Shown piece by piece: positions 54,569-63,127 of a stretch of DNA of 64,000 bases. The DNA is from Streptomyces qinzhouensis (GTDB lineage Bacteria; Actinomycetota; Actinomycetes; Streptomycetales; Streptomycetaceae). Under the pieces are notes generated by a model, which had not been told where the DNA came from, did not search any database, and saw only the letters and a program-made list of their open reading frames with translations. The stretch is from the NCBI RefSeq assembly GCF_007856155.1, contig NZ_CP042266.1, forward strand, positions 496,001 to 560,000. The letters run 5' to 3'. The first letter of the stretch is position 1. Each line of letters opens with the position of its first letter. A program made the position numbers and the translations under genes.

Positions 54569-55321
54569 ATGGAAACCCAGGAGTTCATCGGCGTACTGGA
54601 CCGGGAGGGCGGCCTGCTGGCGGACGCCGCCGAAGCGGCGGGCCCGGACGCGGCGGTGCCGACCTGCCCCGACTGGCAGGTCCGGGATCTCGTCCGGCAC
54701 ACCGGCACCGTTCATCGGTGGGTGACGTCCATGGTGGCCGGCGGGCACACCGAGCCCCGGTCTCCCGACCCGCTGCCCGACCTCGACGGCGATCCGCTGA
54801 CGGCGTGGTTCCGCGAGGGGCACCGGAAGCTGGTGGAGGTGCTCGACGCGGCCCCGGCCGATCTGCGGTGCTGGTCCTTCATGCCCGCCCCCTCCCCGCT
54901 CGCCTTCTGGGCCCGGCGGCAGGCGCACGAGACCGCGGTGCACCGGGTGGACGCCGAGTCGGCGCTGGGCGGGGCGCCGGTGACGCCCGGGGTGCTCGCT
55001 CCCCTGGCGCCCGACTTCGCCGCCGACGGCATCGCCGAGCTGCTGACCGGTTTCCATGCCGGGGACCGCAGCCGGGTCCGCTCGGATCCGCCCCGGACCC
55101 TGCGAGTGCGGACCGTGGACACGGGACAGGTGTGGACGGTACGGATCTCGACGGATCCGCCCGTCACCGACGCTTCGGCCACGGGCCCCGCAGACTGCGA
55201 GCTGAGCGGCACCGCCGACCAGTTGTATCTGGCGCTCTGGAACCGGCTGCCGCTCAGCGGTGTATCTCTCCGTGGGGACGCCTCGTCGGCGGCGCTCTGG
55301 CGGGAGCTGTCCGCCGTCTGA
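54569..55321 (+). CDS. Mycothiol-dependent maleylpyruvate isomerase-like protein
   Basis: The 250-residue protein has the DinB-like four-helix N-terminal domain with metal-binding His residues (VRDLVRHTGTVHRW and RRQAHETAVHRVDAE) and an SCP2-like C-terminal domain (about 150-245), the layout of the mycothiol-dependent maleylpyruvate isomerase family. Most members have unknown reactions. ATG at 54569 lies six bases after CAGAAT, suggesting a leaderless transcript. It is divergent from the ROK gene, 238 bp between starts. Confidence 0.9.
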   Translation: METQEFIGVLDREGGLLADAAEAAGPDAAVPTCPDWQVRDLVRHTGTVHRWVTSMVAGGHTEPRSPDPLPDLDGDPLTAWFREGHRKLVEVLDAAPADLRCWSFMPAPSPLAFWARRQAHETAVHRVDAESALGGAPVTPGVLAPLAPDFAADGIAELLTGFHAGDRSRVRSDPPRTLRVRTVDTGQVWTVRISTDPPVTDASATGPADCELSGTADQLYLALWNRLPLSGVSLRGDASSAALWRELSAV

Positions 55322-55380
55322 GCGTGGCGCGGGGCAGATGGTTCCGGCGAGCCGCCGGGGCCGTGAGGAGAGGAGACGCT

Positions 55381-55716
55381 GTGCCGTATGTCCATGGGCA
55401 GGGACGCACCCGGGCCGAACGCGACACGATCACCGTGGAGATCGGATATGCGCTGATCAGTGCCGCCTTCGCGGCCGCGGTCGTGTTCGGTGCCGTCGCC
55501 GGGCCCGCCCTGCTGTTCTCCTTGCCGGGCGCGCTCGCGGACGGTCTGCTGATCGCGGGCCGGGGTGCCGCCGTGCTGGTGTTCGCCGTGCGGGTGGTGA
55601 CCGTGCTGTGGCGTTTCGCCCCGTCCCGCCGGCGGGACGGGGCGGCCGGGACGACCGGGCTTCCGGCCGGCGGGGCTCAGCCCAGCCAGCCGGGGCGGAC
55701 CAGACCCGACTCGTAG
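55381..55716 (+). CDS. DUF6332 small membrane protein
   Basis: The 111-residue protein begins VPYVHGQGRTRAERDTITVEIGYALISAAF, as DUF6332 members do, and has two transmembrane helices (about 24-45 and 52-78). The C-terminal 35 residues are disordered. GTG at 55381 follows AGGAGACGCT. In the same frame a 943-residue shadow runs upstream but is antisense to other genes. Its last 40 bp overlap the convergent response-regulator gene. Function unknown. Confidence 0.78.
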   Translation: MPYVHGQGRTRAERDTITVEIGYALISAAFAAAVVFGAVAGPALLFSLPGALADGLLIAGRGAAVLVFAVRVVTVLWRFAPSRRRDGAAGTTGLPAGGAQPSQPGRTRPDS

Positions 55717-56342
55717 GCGAGGACGACCAGCTGTGCCCGGTCGCGGGCGCCGAGTTTGACCATCGTCCGGCTCACATGGGTTTTGGCGGTGAGCGGGCTG
55801 ACGACGAGCCGGCGGGCTATCTCCTCGTTCGACAAACCGATGCCGACGAGGGCCATCACCTCACGCTCCCGCTCGGTGAGGCCGGCGAGGAGGCCGGCGT
55901 CCGCGGGGGCCTTGGAGCGGGCGGCGAACTCGGCGATCAGCCTGCGGGTCACCCCCGGGGAGAGCAGGGCGTCCCCGGCGACGACGGCGCGGACGGCGCG
56001 CAGCAGTTCGTCCGGTTCGGTGTCCTTGACCAGAAAGCCGGAGGCGCCGGAGCGGATCGCCTCGAAGACGTACTCGTCCAGTTCGAAGGTGGTCAGCATC
56101 ACCACCTTCACCTCGTCCGACCGGGGGTCCCCGGTGATCCGGCGGGTCGCGGCGAGGCCGTCGAGCACGGGCATCCGGATGTCCATCAGTACGACGTCCG
56201 GCCGTACTTCGCCCACCAGGCGGACGGCCTCGGCGCCGTCGGCGGCCTCGCCCACGACCTCGATGTCCTCCTGGGCGTCCAGCAGCGCCCGGAAACCGGC
56301 CCGGACCAGCAGTTGGTCATCGGCGAGCAGTACCCGGACCAT
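55677..56342 (-). CDS. NarL/LuxR-type response regulator
   Basis: The 221-residue protein has a receiver domain (1-125; Asp8/Asp9, phospho-acceptor Asp54 in VLMDIRMPVLDG, Lys in FLVKDTEP) and a LuxR helix-turn-helix (about 155-215, LTEREREVMALVGIGLSNEEIARRL). It is the partner of the kinase immediately upstream. ATG at 56342 has GGAGGAG at six bases. A GTG at 56414, overlapping the kinase stop as GTGA and preceded by AAGGAG, could add a 24-residue N-terminal extension. Confidence 0.93.
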   Translation of the reverse strand: MVRVLLADDQLLVRAGFRALLDAQEDIEVVGEAADGAEAVRLVGEVRPDVVLMDIRMPVLDGLAATRRITGDPRSDEVKVVMLTTFELDEYVFEAIRSGASGFLVKDTEPDELLRAVRAVVAGDALLSPGVTRRLIAEFAARSKAPADAGLLAGLTEREREVMALVGIGLSNEEIARRLVVSPLTAKTHVSRTMVKLGARDRAQLVVLAYESGLVRPGWLG

Positions 56343-56410
56343 CGTGTCTCCTCCGTGCGATGCGGCCGGGCCCGTGCGGCCCGGGGGTGTCCGGGGCGCG
56401 GTCGAAGGGG

Positions 56411-57649
56411 TCACGGCGTCTCCTTGGGTTTGAGGGGCAGCCGGGCGCGGACGGTGAATCCGCCGTCCGGCCGCTGTCCCGCCTCGATGGTGCCACCGAG
56501 CCCCGCGGCCCGTTCCCGCATACCGGCCAGGCCGTTGCCGCTGCCGCCCGCGTCGGAGCCGGTGGCCGGTCCCTCGTCGTCGATGCGGAGCGACAGCCGG
56601 CCCGGTTCGTACGAGATCCGGACGACCGCGGTACGGGAACCGGAGTGGCGCACCACATTGGTCAGCGCCTCCTGAATGATCCGGAACGCCGCGAGATCCG
56701 TGCCCGGTGGCAGCGCGGCGGGGGTGCCCGTCCGGTCGACGGTGACGGTCAGCCCGGCGCTCGCGGCCTGGTCGGCCAGTTCGGGCAGCCGGTCGAGACC
56801 GGGCGCGGGGGCGCGCGGCGCGTCACCGGGGGCCCGTAGGTTGTCCAGGACCTGACGGACCTCGCCGAGCGCCTCCTTGCTGGCCGCCTTGATCGCGGTG
56901 AGCGCGGTCCGCGCCTGTTCGGTGTCGCGGTCGAGCAGGGCGAGCCCCACCCCCGCCTGTACATGGATGACGGACAGGGAGTGCGCCAGGACGTCATGGA
57001 GCTCCCGGGCGATCAGCAGACGCTCCTCGTCGGCGCGCCGGCGGGCCGCGGCGGCGCGTTCGGCGGTGGCCCGGGCCCATTCGGCCCGGCGGACCCGTAC
57101 CAGCTCGGAACCGGCGAGGACGGCGGTCGTCCAGGCGGCGACGACCAGTTCCTTGGTCCAGGGGACAGCGGTGTCGCCGTCGGGCGGCAGATACGCGTAC
57201 AGCCAGTGCGCGAGCAGCACATGGCCGGTCCAGAACACGCCCGCCGCCCACCAGGCGGCACGCCGGTGACCGGCCACGACCGCGGAGAAGACGGCGACGG
57301 CCATCGGCAGCAGCACCGGGCCGTAGGGGTAGCCGGCGCCGAGGTAGAGCAGGGTGGCGGCGGTTGTCCCGATCAGGGCCGGAACGGGCCACCGGATACG
57401 GAGCAGCAGAAGTGCCGGGGGGATCACCAGGAGGGTCCGGCCGAGGGCGTCGAGCTGTTCCCGGACACCGTGGTGTGCCTTGGCCTCGGCGAAGCCCGTA
57501 CCCACGACGACGAACACCACGATGAGCAGCGTCGAGGGCCACGGCAGTTTGGCGGCGGCGCGGCGGCGCTCCCAGATCCGGGCCCAGGTCGGTTCGCCGG
57601 TGCCGGCCGTGAAGGGAAGGCCGCAGGTGGGCAAGGCCTTTTCGTCCAT
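56411..57649 (-). CDS. NarL-partner sensor histidine kinase (HisKA_3)
   Basis: The 412-residue protein has about five to six transmembrane helices at the N-terminus (about 35-190), then the HisKA_3 dimerisation domain with the phospho-acceptor His in ARELHDVLAHSLSVI, and a HATPase domain (FRIIQEALTNVVRHS, SLRIDDEGPA, GNGLAGMRERAAGLGG). There is no large extracellular sensor; the signal is probably membrane-borne. It is co-transcribed with the response regulator: its stop is 68 bp before the chosen start of that gene, or overlaps the alternative GTG. Confidence 0.93.
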   Translation of the reverse strand: MDEKALPTCGLPFTAGTGEPTWARIWERRRAAAKLPWPSTLLIVVFVVVGTGFAEAKAHHGVREQLDALGRTLLVIPPALLLLRIRWPVPALIGTTAATLLYLGAGYPYGPVLLPMAVAVFSAVVAGHRRAAWWAAGVFWTGHVLLAHWLYAYLPPDGDTAVPWTKELVVAAWTTAVLAGSELVRVRRAEWARATAERAAAARRRADEERLLIARELHDVLAHSLSVIHVQAGVGLALLDRDTEQARTALTAIKAASKEALGEVRQVLDNLRAPGDAPRAPAPGLDRLPELADQAASAGLTVTVDRTGTPAALPPGTDLAAFRIIQEALTNVVRHSGSRTAVVRISYEPGRLSLRIDDEGPATGSDAGGSGNGLAGMRERAAGLGGTIEAGQRPDGGFTVRARLPLKPKETP

Positions 57650-57803
57650 GCGGGCCACCGTAGACGGGCCGCCGGGGCCGCGCGTCACCCAGGTGTCGTG
57701 ATCACTTGTACTCCCCGGGCAGTACGGCGCCGGGCGCCGGGCGCCGCCCCGGGAGCGGCCGGGGCACCGGTGGGGCGGCGGCCGGGGCGCGGCGGCCGGC
57801 CGG

Positions 57804-58502
57804 TCAGGGCCTGCGGATCAGCCCGGCCTCGTACCCGATCCGGTCCACGGCCCGGGCGTAGAAGGCGTCCCGCTGCTCGACGAGCCGGTTGAACTGTCCG
57901 AACAGCTCGAACGAGATCAGTCCGAAGAGCTCCGCCCAGCCGGTGACCAGGGCGACCACGACCGCGGGCGGAAGATCGGGCGCGAGTTCGGCGGCGAGCC
58001 GCTGTCCCTCGGCGGCCAGGGAGGCGTCGAGGGGCGGCAGGGCGAGCCGGCCCGCGGACTGGGCGTCCCGGAGGATGGAGATCATCACCATGCCGACCCG
58101 GGCGGCCGGGCCGACGGTGTCGTGGGGCGCGGTGTAGCCGGGGACGGGCGAGCCGTAGATGAGGGCGTACTCGTGGGGGTGGGCGAGGGCCCAGGCGCGG
58201 ACGGCGGAGCAGGCGGCCGCCCAGCGTTCGGTGGGGGCGGCCGGGGCGGGGGTGGTGGCGAGCGCGGACTCGGCGGCCTCGCCGAGGGCGTCGTAGGCGT
58301 CGATGATCAGGGCGGTCAGCAGGTCGTCACGGCTCGGGAAGTAGCGGTAGAGGGCGGAGGAGACCATTCCCAGCTCTCGGGCGACGGCCCGCAGCGACAG
58401 TTTGGTCGCGCCCTCCGCCGCGACCTGCCGTCGTGCGGCGTCCTTGATGGCGGCGGTGACTTCGGCTCGGGCCCGGTCCCTGGCCCCACGGATCGTGGTC
58501 AT
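57804..58502 (-). CDS. TetR/AcrR-family regulator
   Basis: The 232-residue protein has an N-terminal TetR helix-turn-helix (about 10-60: AIKDAARRQVAAEGATKLSLRAVARELGMVSSALYRYFPSRDDLL) and a C-terminal WHG-type ligand domain (SAVRAWALAHPHEYALIYGSPVPGY, FGLISFELFGQF). ATG at 58502 follows GGGAGA. It is divergent from the Ddn-like gene; the 220 bp between starts contain two related palindromes, so it probably represses both genes in response to an unknown small molecule. Confidence 0.92.
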   Translation of the reverse strand: MTTIRGARDRARAEVTAAIKDAARRQVAAEGATKLSLRAVARELGMVSSALYRYFPSRDDLLTALIIDAYDALGEAAESALATTPAPAAPTERWAAACSAVRAWALAHPHEYALIYGSPVPGYTAPHDTVGPAARVGMVMISILRDAQSAGRLALPPLDASLAAEGQRLAAELAPDLPPAVVVALVTGWAELFGLISFELFGQFNRLVEQRDAFYARAVDRIGYEAGLIRRP

Positions 58503-58540
58503 GCGGGAAGTCTCCCATGAATCGGAGCACTGACCAATTT

Positions 58541-58609
58541 CGAGAGCAGCGCCCTTGCTTTGGAGCGGCAATCCGTGGACACTGATCTCAGGCGAGAGCG
58601 CTGCTCTCG
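58541..58609. promoter_or_regulatory. TetR operator pair
   Basis: CGAGAGCGCTGCTCTCG (58593-58609) is a 7-3-7 palindrome. CGAGAGCAGCGCCCTTG (58541-58557) matches its reverse complement at 15 of 17 positions. Both lie between the divergent TetR and Ddn-like genes and are the likely binding sites of that regulator. Confidence 0.7.
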
Positions 58610-58722
58610 AAAAGGAGCACCGCCCCGCTCGCGTAGTGGCGGCGCCCGGGGCGGCCAACCGACCCCGGACCCTCCGCCCGCCCCTGCGACAACCTTCATC
58701 ACCCCGGACTCAGGAGCCGTCG

Positions 58723-59232
58723 ATGTCCCCCGTGCGAACCCCGCAAACCCCGCAGTCCCCCGTACCTCCGGCCGCCCAGTCCGGTGCGACCGCCCACTAT
58801 CTCCGCCCCGGCCGCCTCGACCGCGTATTCGGCGCTCTGGTGGGCCGGCTCGCCCGGCGTGGAGTGAGCCTGATGGGAACGGCGGAACTGTCCGTCATCG
58901 GGCGCAGCAGCGGCGAGTGGCGGAGTATCCCGGTCAACCCCCTGGCGTTCGAGGGCGCCGACTATCTGGTCTCCGCGCGCGGCCACTCCCAGTGGGTGCG
59001 CAATATGCGGGCGGCCGGCGGTGGACGGCTCACCCTGGGCCGGAAGGTCCGGCACTTCACGGCCGTGGAGCTGACCGACGCCGAGAAGCCGGCCGTGCTC
59101 CGGACCTATCTGGAGCGGTGGGGCTGGGAGGTCGGCCGGTTCTTCGACGGGGTGACCGCGACGGCGACGGACGAGGAACTGCTGGCCGCGGCCCCCCGGC
59201 ACCCGGTCTTCCGGATCACCGGCGAGCGGTGA
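58723..59232 (+). CDS. Nitroreductase/quinone reductase family (Ddn/DUF385-like)
   Basis: The 169-residue protein has the split beta-barrel of the F420-dependent Ddn/FDOR-A group: VSLMGTAELSVIGRSSGEWRSIPVNPLAFEGADYLVSARGHSQWVRNMRAAGGGRLTLGRKVRHFTAVEL, with the WVRN-type cofactor contact. These enzymes reduce quinones, nitro compounds or other substrates with F420H2. ATG at 58723 follows CAGGAG. It is divergent from the TetR regulator and probably under its control. Confidence 0.88.
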   Translation: MSPVRTPQTPQSPVPPAAQSGATAHYLRPGRLDRVFGALVGRLARRGVSLMGTAELSVIGRSSGEWRSIPVNPLAFEGADYLVSARGHSQWVRNMRAAGGGRLTLGRKVRHFTAVELTDAEKPAVLRTYLERWGWEVGRFFDGVTATATDEELLAAAPRHPVFRITGER

Positions 59233-59429
59233 CGGGCGGGTGACGGGGAGTTCGTGCGGGAAGCGGCCGCCGGCCCGCGGCCGAGGCGGGCCGGTGGCCC
59301 GCCTCGGGGCGAGGAATCTCCGGTGGACCGGGCCGGACCGGTGGGCGGCCCGGCAGGACCGACCTCGACCGGGTCCGGATCCGCGAGCCTCGAGCCTCGA
59401 GCCGCACGATCCGTACCACCGGAGCCGGC

Positions 59430-60755
59430 TCAGGTCGTCGACGGTTCCTTGTCGTCCGAGCCGCGGTCCGGCGAGTCCGGCGCGCCGTCGTCCGTGCCCC
59501 GGTCGGCCGTCCGGCCCGGGTCGCCCATCCGGCGGTCCAGCGCCTCCAGCGCCCGGCGGGCCACCCCGCTGCCCCGGACCAGTCCGGCCAGCGTCGCGGA
59601 GCCGCGGGTGATGTCGGTGAAGGCGCGCCAGGCCGGGCGCAGCCCGGTGAGCGCCGCGTGGACCAGACCGGGGCGGCGCTCGAAGACGCCGAGCATCCGC
59701 CGCCCGACGGCCATCTCGACACCGAGTCCGGCCTTGATGGCGAAGGCGTAGTTCAGCGCCTGGCGCCGTGCGTCGACGGCGTCGTGGGCCTCCGCGATCC
59801 GGACCGCCCACTCCCCCGCGAGCCGCCCCGACCGCAGGGCGAAGGAGATTCCCTCGCGGGTCCATGGTTCCAGCAGACCGGCCGCGTCGCCGCAGACCAG
59901 CACCCGGCCGCGGGAGAGCGGCGAATCGTCGCTGCGGCAGCGGGTGAGATGGCCGGAGGAGATCGACGGTTCGAATCCGGCGAGCCCGAGGCGGGCGATG
60001 AAGTCCTCCAGATACCGCTTGGTCGCGGCGCCCTCGCCGCGCGCCGAGATCACCCCGACGGTGAGGGTCCGTCCCTTGGGGAACACCCAGCCGTAACTGC
60101 CGGGCATCGGACCCCAGTCGATGAGGACCCGTCCGGCCCAGTCCTCGGCAACCGACTCGGGCACCGGAATCTCGGCCTCGAGACCCAGGTCGACCTGGTC
60201 GAGCTTCACACCGACATGGGCCCCTATCCGGCTGGCGCTGCCGTCGGCCCCGATGACCGCATGGGCCAGGATCGTTTCACCGCCGGAGGTCACCACGGCC
60301 ACCGTCCGCCGGTCCGGCACGGCCGCGCCGTGCTGTTCCACCCGGGAGACGGTGACGCCCGTACGCAGCTCGGCGCCCGCCTTTTCGGCGTGCTCGACGA
60401 GCCGGGCGTCGAATTCGGGGCGGTTGATCAGCCCGAAAAGCATCCGCTTCGACCGGCGGGTCCGTGCCAGTCTGCCGTTGAGTGTGAAGGTCACCGCGTG
60501 CACCCGGTCGCGGAACGGCAGTTCGAAGCCGGGCGGCAGGCTGTCGCGGGACGGGCCGATGATGCCGCCGCCGCAGGTCTTGTAGCGGGGCAGTTCGGCC
60601 TTCTCCAGCAGGAGGACCCGGCGGCCCGCCACCGCCGCCGCATAGGCCGCGGACGCTCCGGCCGGCCCCGCGCCGACCACCACTACGTCCCACACCGGGC
60701 CACTGTGCCCCTGTGCTTCCGATTCTGCCCCGGTGACACCGTTCTCGCTGCTCAC
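59430..60755 (-). CDS. Geranylgeranyl reductase family FAD protein
   Basis: The 441-residue protein is a FAD-dependent oxidoreductase of the geranylgeranyl-reductase/digeranylgeranylglycerophospholipid-reductase type. It has the Rossmann loop VVVGAGPAGASAAY (about 25-38), YKTCGGGI with the flavin-contacting Cys, and VLVCGDAAGLLEPWTREGI. The family saturates prenyl chains, for instance of menaquinone or carotenoid tails. The C-terminal 35 residues are acidic and disordered. GTG at 60755 is used. It is divergent from the dipeptidase, 145 bp apart. Confidence 0.9.
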   Translation of the reverse strand: MSSENGVTGAESEAQGHSGPVWDVVVVGAGPAGASAAYAAAVAGRRVLLLEKAELPRYKTCGGGIIGPSRDSLPPGFELPFRDRVHAVTFTLNGRLARTRRSKRMLFGLINRPEFDARLVEHAEKAGAELRTGVTVSRVEQHGAAVPDRRTVAVVTSGGETILAHAVIGADGSASRIGAHVGVKLDQVDLGLEAEIPVPESVAEDWAGRVLIDWGPMPGSYGWVFPKGRTLTVGVISARGEGAATKRYLEDFIARLGLAGFEPSISSGHLTRCRSDDSPLSRGRVLVCGDAAGLLEPWTREGISFALRSGRLAGEWAVRIAEAHDAVDARRQALNYAFAIKAGLGVEMAVGRRMLGVFERRPGLVHAALTGLRPAWRAFTDITRGSATLAGLVRGSGVARRALEALDRRMGDPGRTADRGTDDGAPDSPDRGSDDKEPSTT

Positions 60756-60900
60756 GATGTGCTTCTGCTCCCGATCCGACGCGTGCCCGCTGCTCTCGCA
60801 CGGCATCCTACGGCGCGGCCGTCCCCGCCCGCTGTGGCAGGATCGACCGCGCGTTCGCCGTACATCTACCCTCAACGTCCCAGCCCTCAGGAGCGTGCCC

Positions 60901-62259
60901 ATGTCCGACCGTCCGATCGCCGAGACCGTCGCGGGGCTCATGCCCCGGGCCCGGGTGGAGCTGGCCGAACTCGTGGCGTTCGCCTCGGTGGCGGATCCCG
61001 AGCAGTTCCCGAGGAGCGAGTGCGAGGGCGCGGCCCGCTGGTGCGCGGACGCCCTGCGCGCCGAGGGCTTCACGGACGTCTCCGTGTTCGTCACCCCGGA
61101 CGGCACCGATTCGGTGTACGGATTCCTCCCGGGGCCCGAGGGCGCGCCGACGGTCCTGCTCTACGCGCACTACGACGTCCAGCCGCCGCTGGACCCCGCG
61201 GGCTGGGTCTCCCCGCCGTTCGAGCTGACCGAACGCGACGGCCGCTGGTACGGGCGCGGCGCCGCCGACTGCAAGGGCGGCTTCCTGATGCATCTGCTCG
61301 CGCTGCGCGCCCTCAAGGCGGACGGCGGGGTGCCGGTGCAGGTGAAGATGATCGTCGAGGGTTCGGAGGAGCAGGGCACCGGCGGTCTCGAGCGGTACGC
61401 GGAGCAGCGTCCCGAGCTGCTGGCGGCGGACGCGGTGGTGATCGGCGACACCGGTAATTTCCGGACCGGGCTGCCGACGGTGACGGCGACCCTGCGGGGC
61501 ATGACCATGCTGCGGGTACGTATCGACACTCTGGCCGGAAACCTTCACTCGGGCCAGTTCGGCGGCGCCGCGCCGGACGCGCTGGCCGCGCTGATCCGCG
61601 TACTGGACTCACTTCGGTCCGAGGACGGTTCGACGACGGTCGACGGGCTGACCGCCGATCAGACCTGGGACGGGCTGGCCTATCCCGAGGACGCCTTCCG
61701 CGAGGACGCGAAGGTGCTGGACGGGGTGGAGCTGATCGGTTCCGGCGCGGTGGCCGACCGGGTGTGGGCCCGGCCCGCGGTGACGGTGCTGGGCATCGAC
61801 TGCCCGCCGGTCGTCGGCGCCACGCCGTCGGTGCAGGCGAGCGCCCGGGCCACGGTCAGTCTGCGGGTGCCGCCGGGTCAGGACGCGGCGGCGGCCACGA
61901 AGCTGCTGACGGCGCATCTGGAGAAGCACACCCCGTGGGGTGCGCGGGTGTCGGTGGAGCAGGTCGGCCAGGGGCAGCCGTTCCGGGCGGACACCGAAAG
62001 CCCGGCGTACGCGGCGATGGCGGACGCGATGCGGGTGGCGTATCCGGGTCAGGAGATGCAGACGGCGGGGATGGGCGGGTCGATCCCGCTCTGCGGCACG
62101 CTGGCGGCGCTCTACCCGGAGGCCGAGATCCTGCTGATCGGGCTGAGCGACCCGGCGGCACAGATCCACGCGCTGAACGAGTCGGTGTCGCCGGAGGAGA
62201 TGGAGCGGATGGCGGTGGCCGAGGCGCTGTTCCTGCGGAAGTACGCGGCGTCGAAGTAG
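60901..62259 (+). CDS. M20-family dipeptidase
   Basis: The 452-residue metallopeptidase has the metal motifs YAHYDVQPP, GRGAADCKG and EGSEEQGTGG, with the M20 dimerisation domain inserted (TATLRGMTMLRVRIDTL, LHSGQFGGAAPD) and the C-terminal ligand SDPAAQIHALNES. It probably cleaves dipeptides such as Xaa-His or Xaa-Ala. No signal peptide is visible, so it is cytosolic. ATG at 60901 follows CAGGAG. It appears as a single-gene unit. Confidence 0.93.
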   Translation: MSDRPIAETVAGLMPRARVELAELVAFASVADPEQFPRSECEGAARWCADALRAEGFTDVSVFVTPDGTDSVYGFLPGPEGAPTVLLYAHYDVQPPLDPAGWVSPPFELTERDGRWYGRGAADCKGGFLMHLLALRALKADGGVPVQVKMIVEGSEEQGTGGLERYAEQRPELLAADAVVIGDTGNFRTGLPTVTATLRGMTMLRVRIDTLAGNLHSGQFGGAAPDALAALIRVLDSLRSEDGSTTVDGLTADQTWDGLAYPEDAFREDAKVLDGVELIGSGAVADRVWARPAVTVLGIDCPPVVGATPSVQASARATVSLRVPPGQDAAAATKLLTAHLEKHTPWGARVSVEQVGQGQPFRADTESPAYAAMADAMRVAYPGQEMQTAGMGGSIPLCGTLAALYPEAEILLIGLSDPAAQIHALNESVSPEEMERMAVAEALFLRKYAASK

Positions 62260-62392
62260 GCCGCGTCGGGCGCCGGGCGGGCTCGTCACCTTTGGGGGCG
62301 AGCCCGTGCCGGGCGGCGATTCAGCGTCGGGCGAAGATCGCGCTCGGCGTACTCCGGGGACGCGGCGGCGGGGCGGTGCCTAGATTCAGCGC

Positions 62393-63094
62393 ATGGACAT
62401 TGTTGACGTACGGCCCCGCCTCCACATGTTCCGCTTCCCGATCGGCCAGGCGTATCTCTGGCGCGACAACGACGGACTGACCCTCATCGACTCCGGTGAT
62501 GTCAACGCCGGTCCGGCCGTCGAGGAGGGCATACGGGCCACCGGCCAGGATCCCGCCCGGCTCCGCCGGATCGTGCTGACCCACTACCACCGCGACCATG
62601 TCGGTGCCGCGCGGGAACTGGCCGACCGGTACGGCGCCGAGATCGTCGCGCACCGGCTCGACGCCCCGGTCGTCAGGGGCGAGGCCCCGACGCCCGAACC
62701 GAAGCTGCTGGACTGGGAGATCCCGTACTATGAGCACGCCCTGACGGTCCCGCCGGCCCCGCCGACCCGGGTGGACCGGGAGGTGGTGGACGGCGACGAA
62801 CTCGACTTCGGCGACGGCGCGGTCGTGGTGCACGCGCCGGGACACACCGACGGCTCCATCGGGATCCATCTGCCCCGGCACGGCGTGCTGTTCACCGGGG
62901 ACGCGGTCGCCGCGATCGAACGGCGGGTGATCCTGGGGGTGTTCAACACCGACCGGGCGCGGGCGAAGTCGTCGATGAGCCGCTTCGCGGCACTGGCACC
63001 GGAGACGGTCTGTTTCGGCCACGGGGATCCGGTGACCGAGGACACGGCGGCGGTGCTGCGCGCGGCCGCCGATGAGGTGGCGGCGGCGGAGTGA
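62393..63094 (+). CDS. Metallo-beta-lactamase-fold hydrolase
   Basis: The 233-residue protein has the zinc-binding HYHRDH motif (in LTHYHRDHVGAARE), a second His in VHAPGHTDGSIG, an Asp in LFTGDAV, and a final His in VCFGHGDP. This is the standard MBL fold; the substrate is unknown. ATG at 62393 lies six bases after TAGATT, so the transcript is likely leaderless. It is followed 34 bp later by the SnoaL-like gene and may be expressed with it, although that gene has its own -10-like box. Confidence 0.92.
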   Translation: MDIVDVRPRLHMFRFPIGQAYLWRDNDGLTLIDSGDVNAGPAVEEGIRATGQDPARLRRIVLTHYHRDHVGAARELADRYGAEIVAHRLDAPVVRGEAPTPEPKLLDWEIPYYEHALTVPPAPPTRVDREVVDGDELDFGDGAVVVHAPGHTDGSIGIHLPRHGVLFTGDAVAAIERRVILGVFNTDRARAKSSMSRFAALAPETVCFGHGDPVTEDTAAVLRAAADEVAAAE

Positions 63095-63127
63095 CCGGCG
63101 CCGGGAGGCGTGGGCCAGGATGGTCCG

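Noticed and set aside
52885..55716. A plus-strand open frame of 943 codons
   Set aside because: Most of it is antisense to the YihY and ROK genes and out of frame with the maleylpyruvate isomerase-like gene. Only its last 112 codons, from GTG at 55381, form a real gene (DUF6332).
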